Assembly: GCA_007124575.1 (NCBI GenBank)
Contig: SLEW01000045.1
Span: 1 to 14,233 of the forward strand
DNA: 14,233 bases
Origin: Bacteroidales bacterium
Lineage (GTDB): Bacteria; Bacteroidota; Bacteroidia; Bacteroidales; UBA7960
Reading direction: 5' to 3'
The notes beneath the pieces were generated by a model, which was given only the letters and a program-made list of their open reading frames with translations, did not search any database and was not told where the DNA came from. The position numbers were made by a program, and so were the translations under genes. Position 1 is the first letter of the stretch; every line of letters starts with the position of its first letter. This document shows positions 13,419 to 14,233 of this stretch, one piece after another.

Positions 13419-14233
13419 ATGAACCTACGACAAAGGATTCTCGTCACCGGTGGTGCGGGCTTCATCGGATCGCATCTCTGCGAAATGCTGTTGCAACAGG
13501 GACACGATGTAATTTGCCTTGACAATTTTTTTACCGGCTCCAAAGACAACATCATCCACCTGATGGATGATCATCGTTTTGAAATGATCAGGCATGATAT
13601 CACCCGGGAGATCTTTCTGGAGGTGGATGAGATCTATAACCTGGCCTGCCCCGCTTCTCCTGTGCACTATCAGTATAATCCGATCAAAACGGTCAAGACC
13701 AATGTGATGGGGGCCATTAACATGCTGGGAATGGCTAAACGCGTGAAGGCAAAGGTTCTCCAGGCCTCCACAAGCGAAGTGTATGGAGATCCCCATGAGC
13801 ACCCCCAGCCCGAAAGCTACTGGGGTAACGTTAATCCCGTGGGCAGGCGTTCATGCTATGATGAAGGTAAACGCTGTGCAGAAACGTTGTTTATGGATTA
13901 TCATACGCAAAACAACGTGGTGATCAAGATCGTCCGGATTTTCAACACCTATGGCCCCAGGATGCAGCCCAACGACGGCCGGGTAGTTTCCAACTTCATC
14001 ATGCAGGCCCTTAAGAATGAGGATATCACCATATATGGAGATGGTAGCCAGACCCGGAGCTTCCAGTATATTGATGATCTTCTGGCTGGCATGACCCGCT
14101 TCATGGGCACGTCCGATGACATTACCGGACCGCTTAACATGGGGAATGAAAACGAGTTCAGCATCAAGGAGCTGGCCGAAATGGTGATCGACATGACCAA
14201 TTCCCGCTCAAAAATTACCTATCTGCCGTTACC
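13419..14233 (+). CDS. UDP-glucuronate decarboxylase (UDP-xylose synthase), 5' part
   Basis: 271 codons of a short-chain dehydrogenase/reductase gene that continues past the window. The enzyme converts UDP-glucuronate to UDP-xylose with bound NAD, for polysaccharide or glycan synthesis. Visible features are the nucleotide-binding GGAGFIGSH (11-19), NLACPASPVHYQYNP, the catalytic Ser region QASTSEVYGDP, and the active-site SCYDEGKR with the YxxxK pair. NTYGPRMQPNDGRVVSNF follows. The NPVGRRSCYDEGKR segment is the hallmark separating UDP-xylose synthases from dTDP-glucose dehydratases and epimerases; family members usually have Pro where this one has Arg (NP-[IV]-G-P-RSCYDEGKR). Full-length members are about 310-320 residues, so roughly 40-50 residues are missing. 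Confidence 0.9.
   Translation, partial: MNLRQRILVTGGAGFIGSHLCEMLLQQGHDVICLDNFFTGSKDNIIHLMDDHRFEMIRHDITREIFLEVDEIYNLACPASPVHYQYNPIKTVKTNVMGAINMLGMAKRVKAKVLQASTSEVYGDPHEHPQPESYWGNVNPVGRRSCYDEGKRCAETLFMDYHTQNNVVIKIVRIFNTYGPRMQPNDGRVVSNFIMQALKNEDITIYGDGSQTRSFQYIDDLLAGMTRFMGTSDDITGPLNMGNENEFSIKELAEMVIDMTNSRSKITYLPL

Noticed and set aside
1..14233. CRISPR arrays, tRNA or rRNA genes, insertion sequences, prophage genes
   Set aside because: No regularly spaced repeats, cloverleaf-like segments, transposase motifs or terminal inverted repeats were seen in reading both strands.

Overview
The window looks like an ordinary chromosomal stretch of a Bacteroidota bacterium. The sequence evidence is: two good matches to the phylum's promoter type (a -7 box TAnnTTTG with a TTG about 19 bases upstream), almost no Shine-Dalgarno sequences in front of genes, several lipoprotein signal peptides, and a gene complement (PnuC, M19 dipeptidase, AmmeMemoRadiSam proteins, UDP-glucuronate decarboxylase) common in marine or anaerobic members of the phylum. 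I cannot place it below phylum level. No tRNA, rRNA, CRISPR array, transposase or phage gene was seen.

Positions 1-3074 are all on the minus strand: the start of ribosomal protein L25 (cut by the window edge) with a well-formed promoter, a PnuC-type vitamin transporter, a secreted M19 dipeptidase lipoprotein, and an MgtC/SapB membrane protein that ends in a likely intrinsic terminator. A 346-base divergent intergenic region follows (3075-3420).

Positions 3421-7080 hold the most interesting part, a compact plus-strand cassette of four genes. These are an orphan NMT1/THI5-like periplasmic binding protein, a membrane phosphatase with an extracellular Cache-like sensor, HAMP and SpoIIE/PP2C domains, an RsbW/SpoIIAB-like ATP-binding kinase, and an RsbV/SpoIIAA-like STAS protein. 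The last three overlap each other. Together they read as a transmembrane partner-switching pathway: ligand outside, phosphatase across the membrane, and a kinase/antagonist pair in the cytoplasm. The binding protein has no ABC permease or ATPase beside it, so it may feed the sensor rather than a transporter. No sigma factor or other output gene is in the window.

Positions 7127-9004 encode the radical SAM and MEMO-type members of the AmmeMemoRadiSam set, without the AMMECR1 member. A minus-strand lipoprotein of unknown function (9001-9537) converges on them with overlapping stop codons. Positions 9760-12396 hold a small YtxH-like membrane protein and a complete zinc-type ABC importer (binding lipoprotein, ATPase, permease) with overlapping genes. 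Then come a 72-residue membrane protein next to a ferredoxin-reductase-like flavoprotein (12477-13377), and the start of a UDP-glucuronate decarboxylase gene that runs off the window and has a very good -7 promoter box.

A 13-base sequence (TATTGTCGCGATA) occurs about 100 bases upstream of both the sensory cassette and the YtxH/zinc cluster. It may be a shared promoter or operator.
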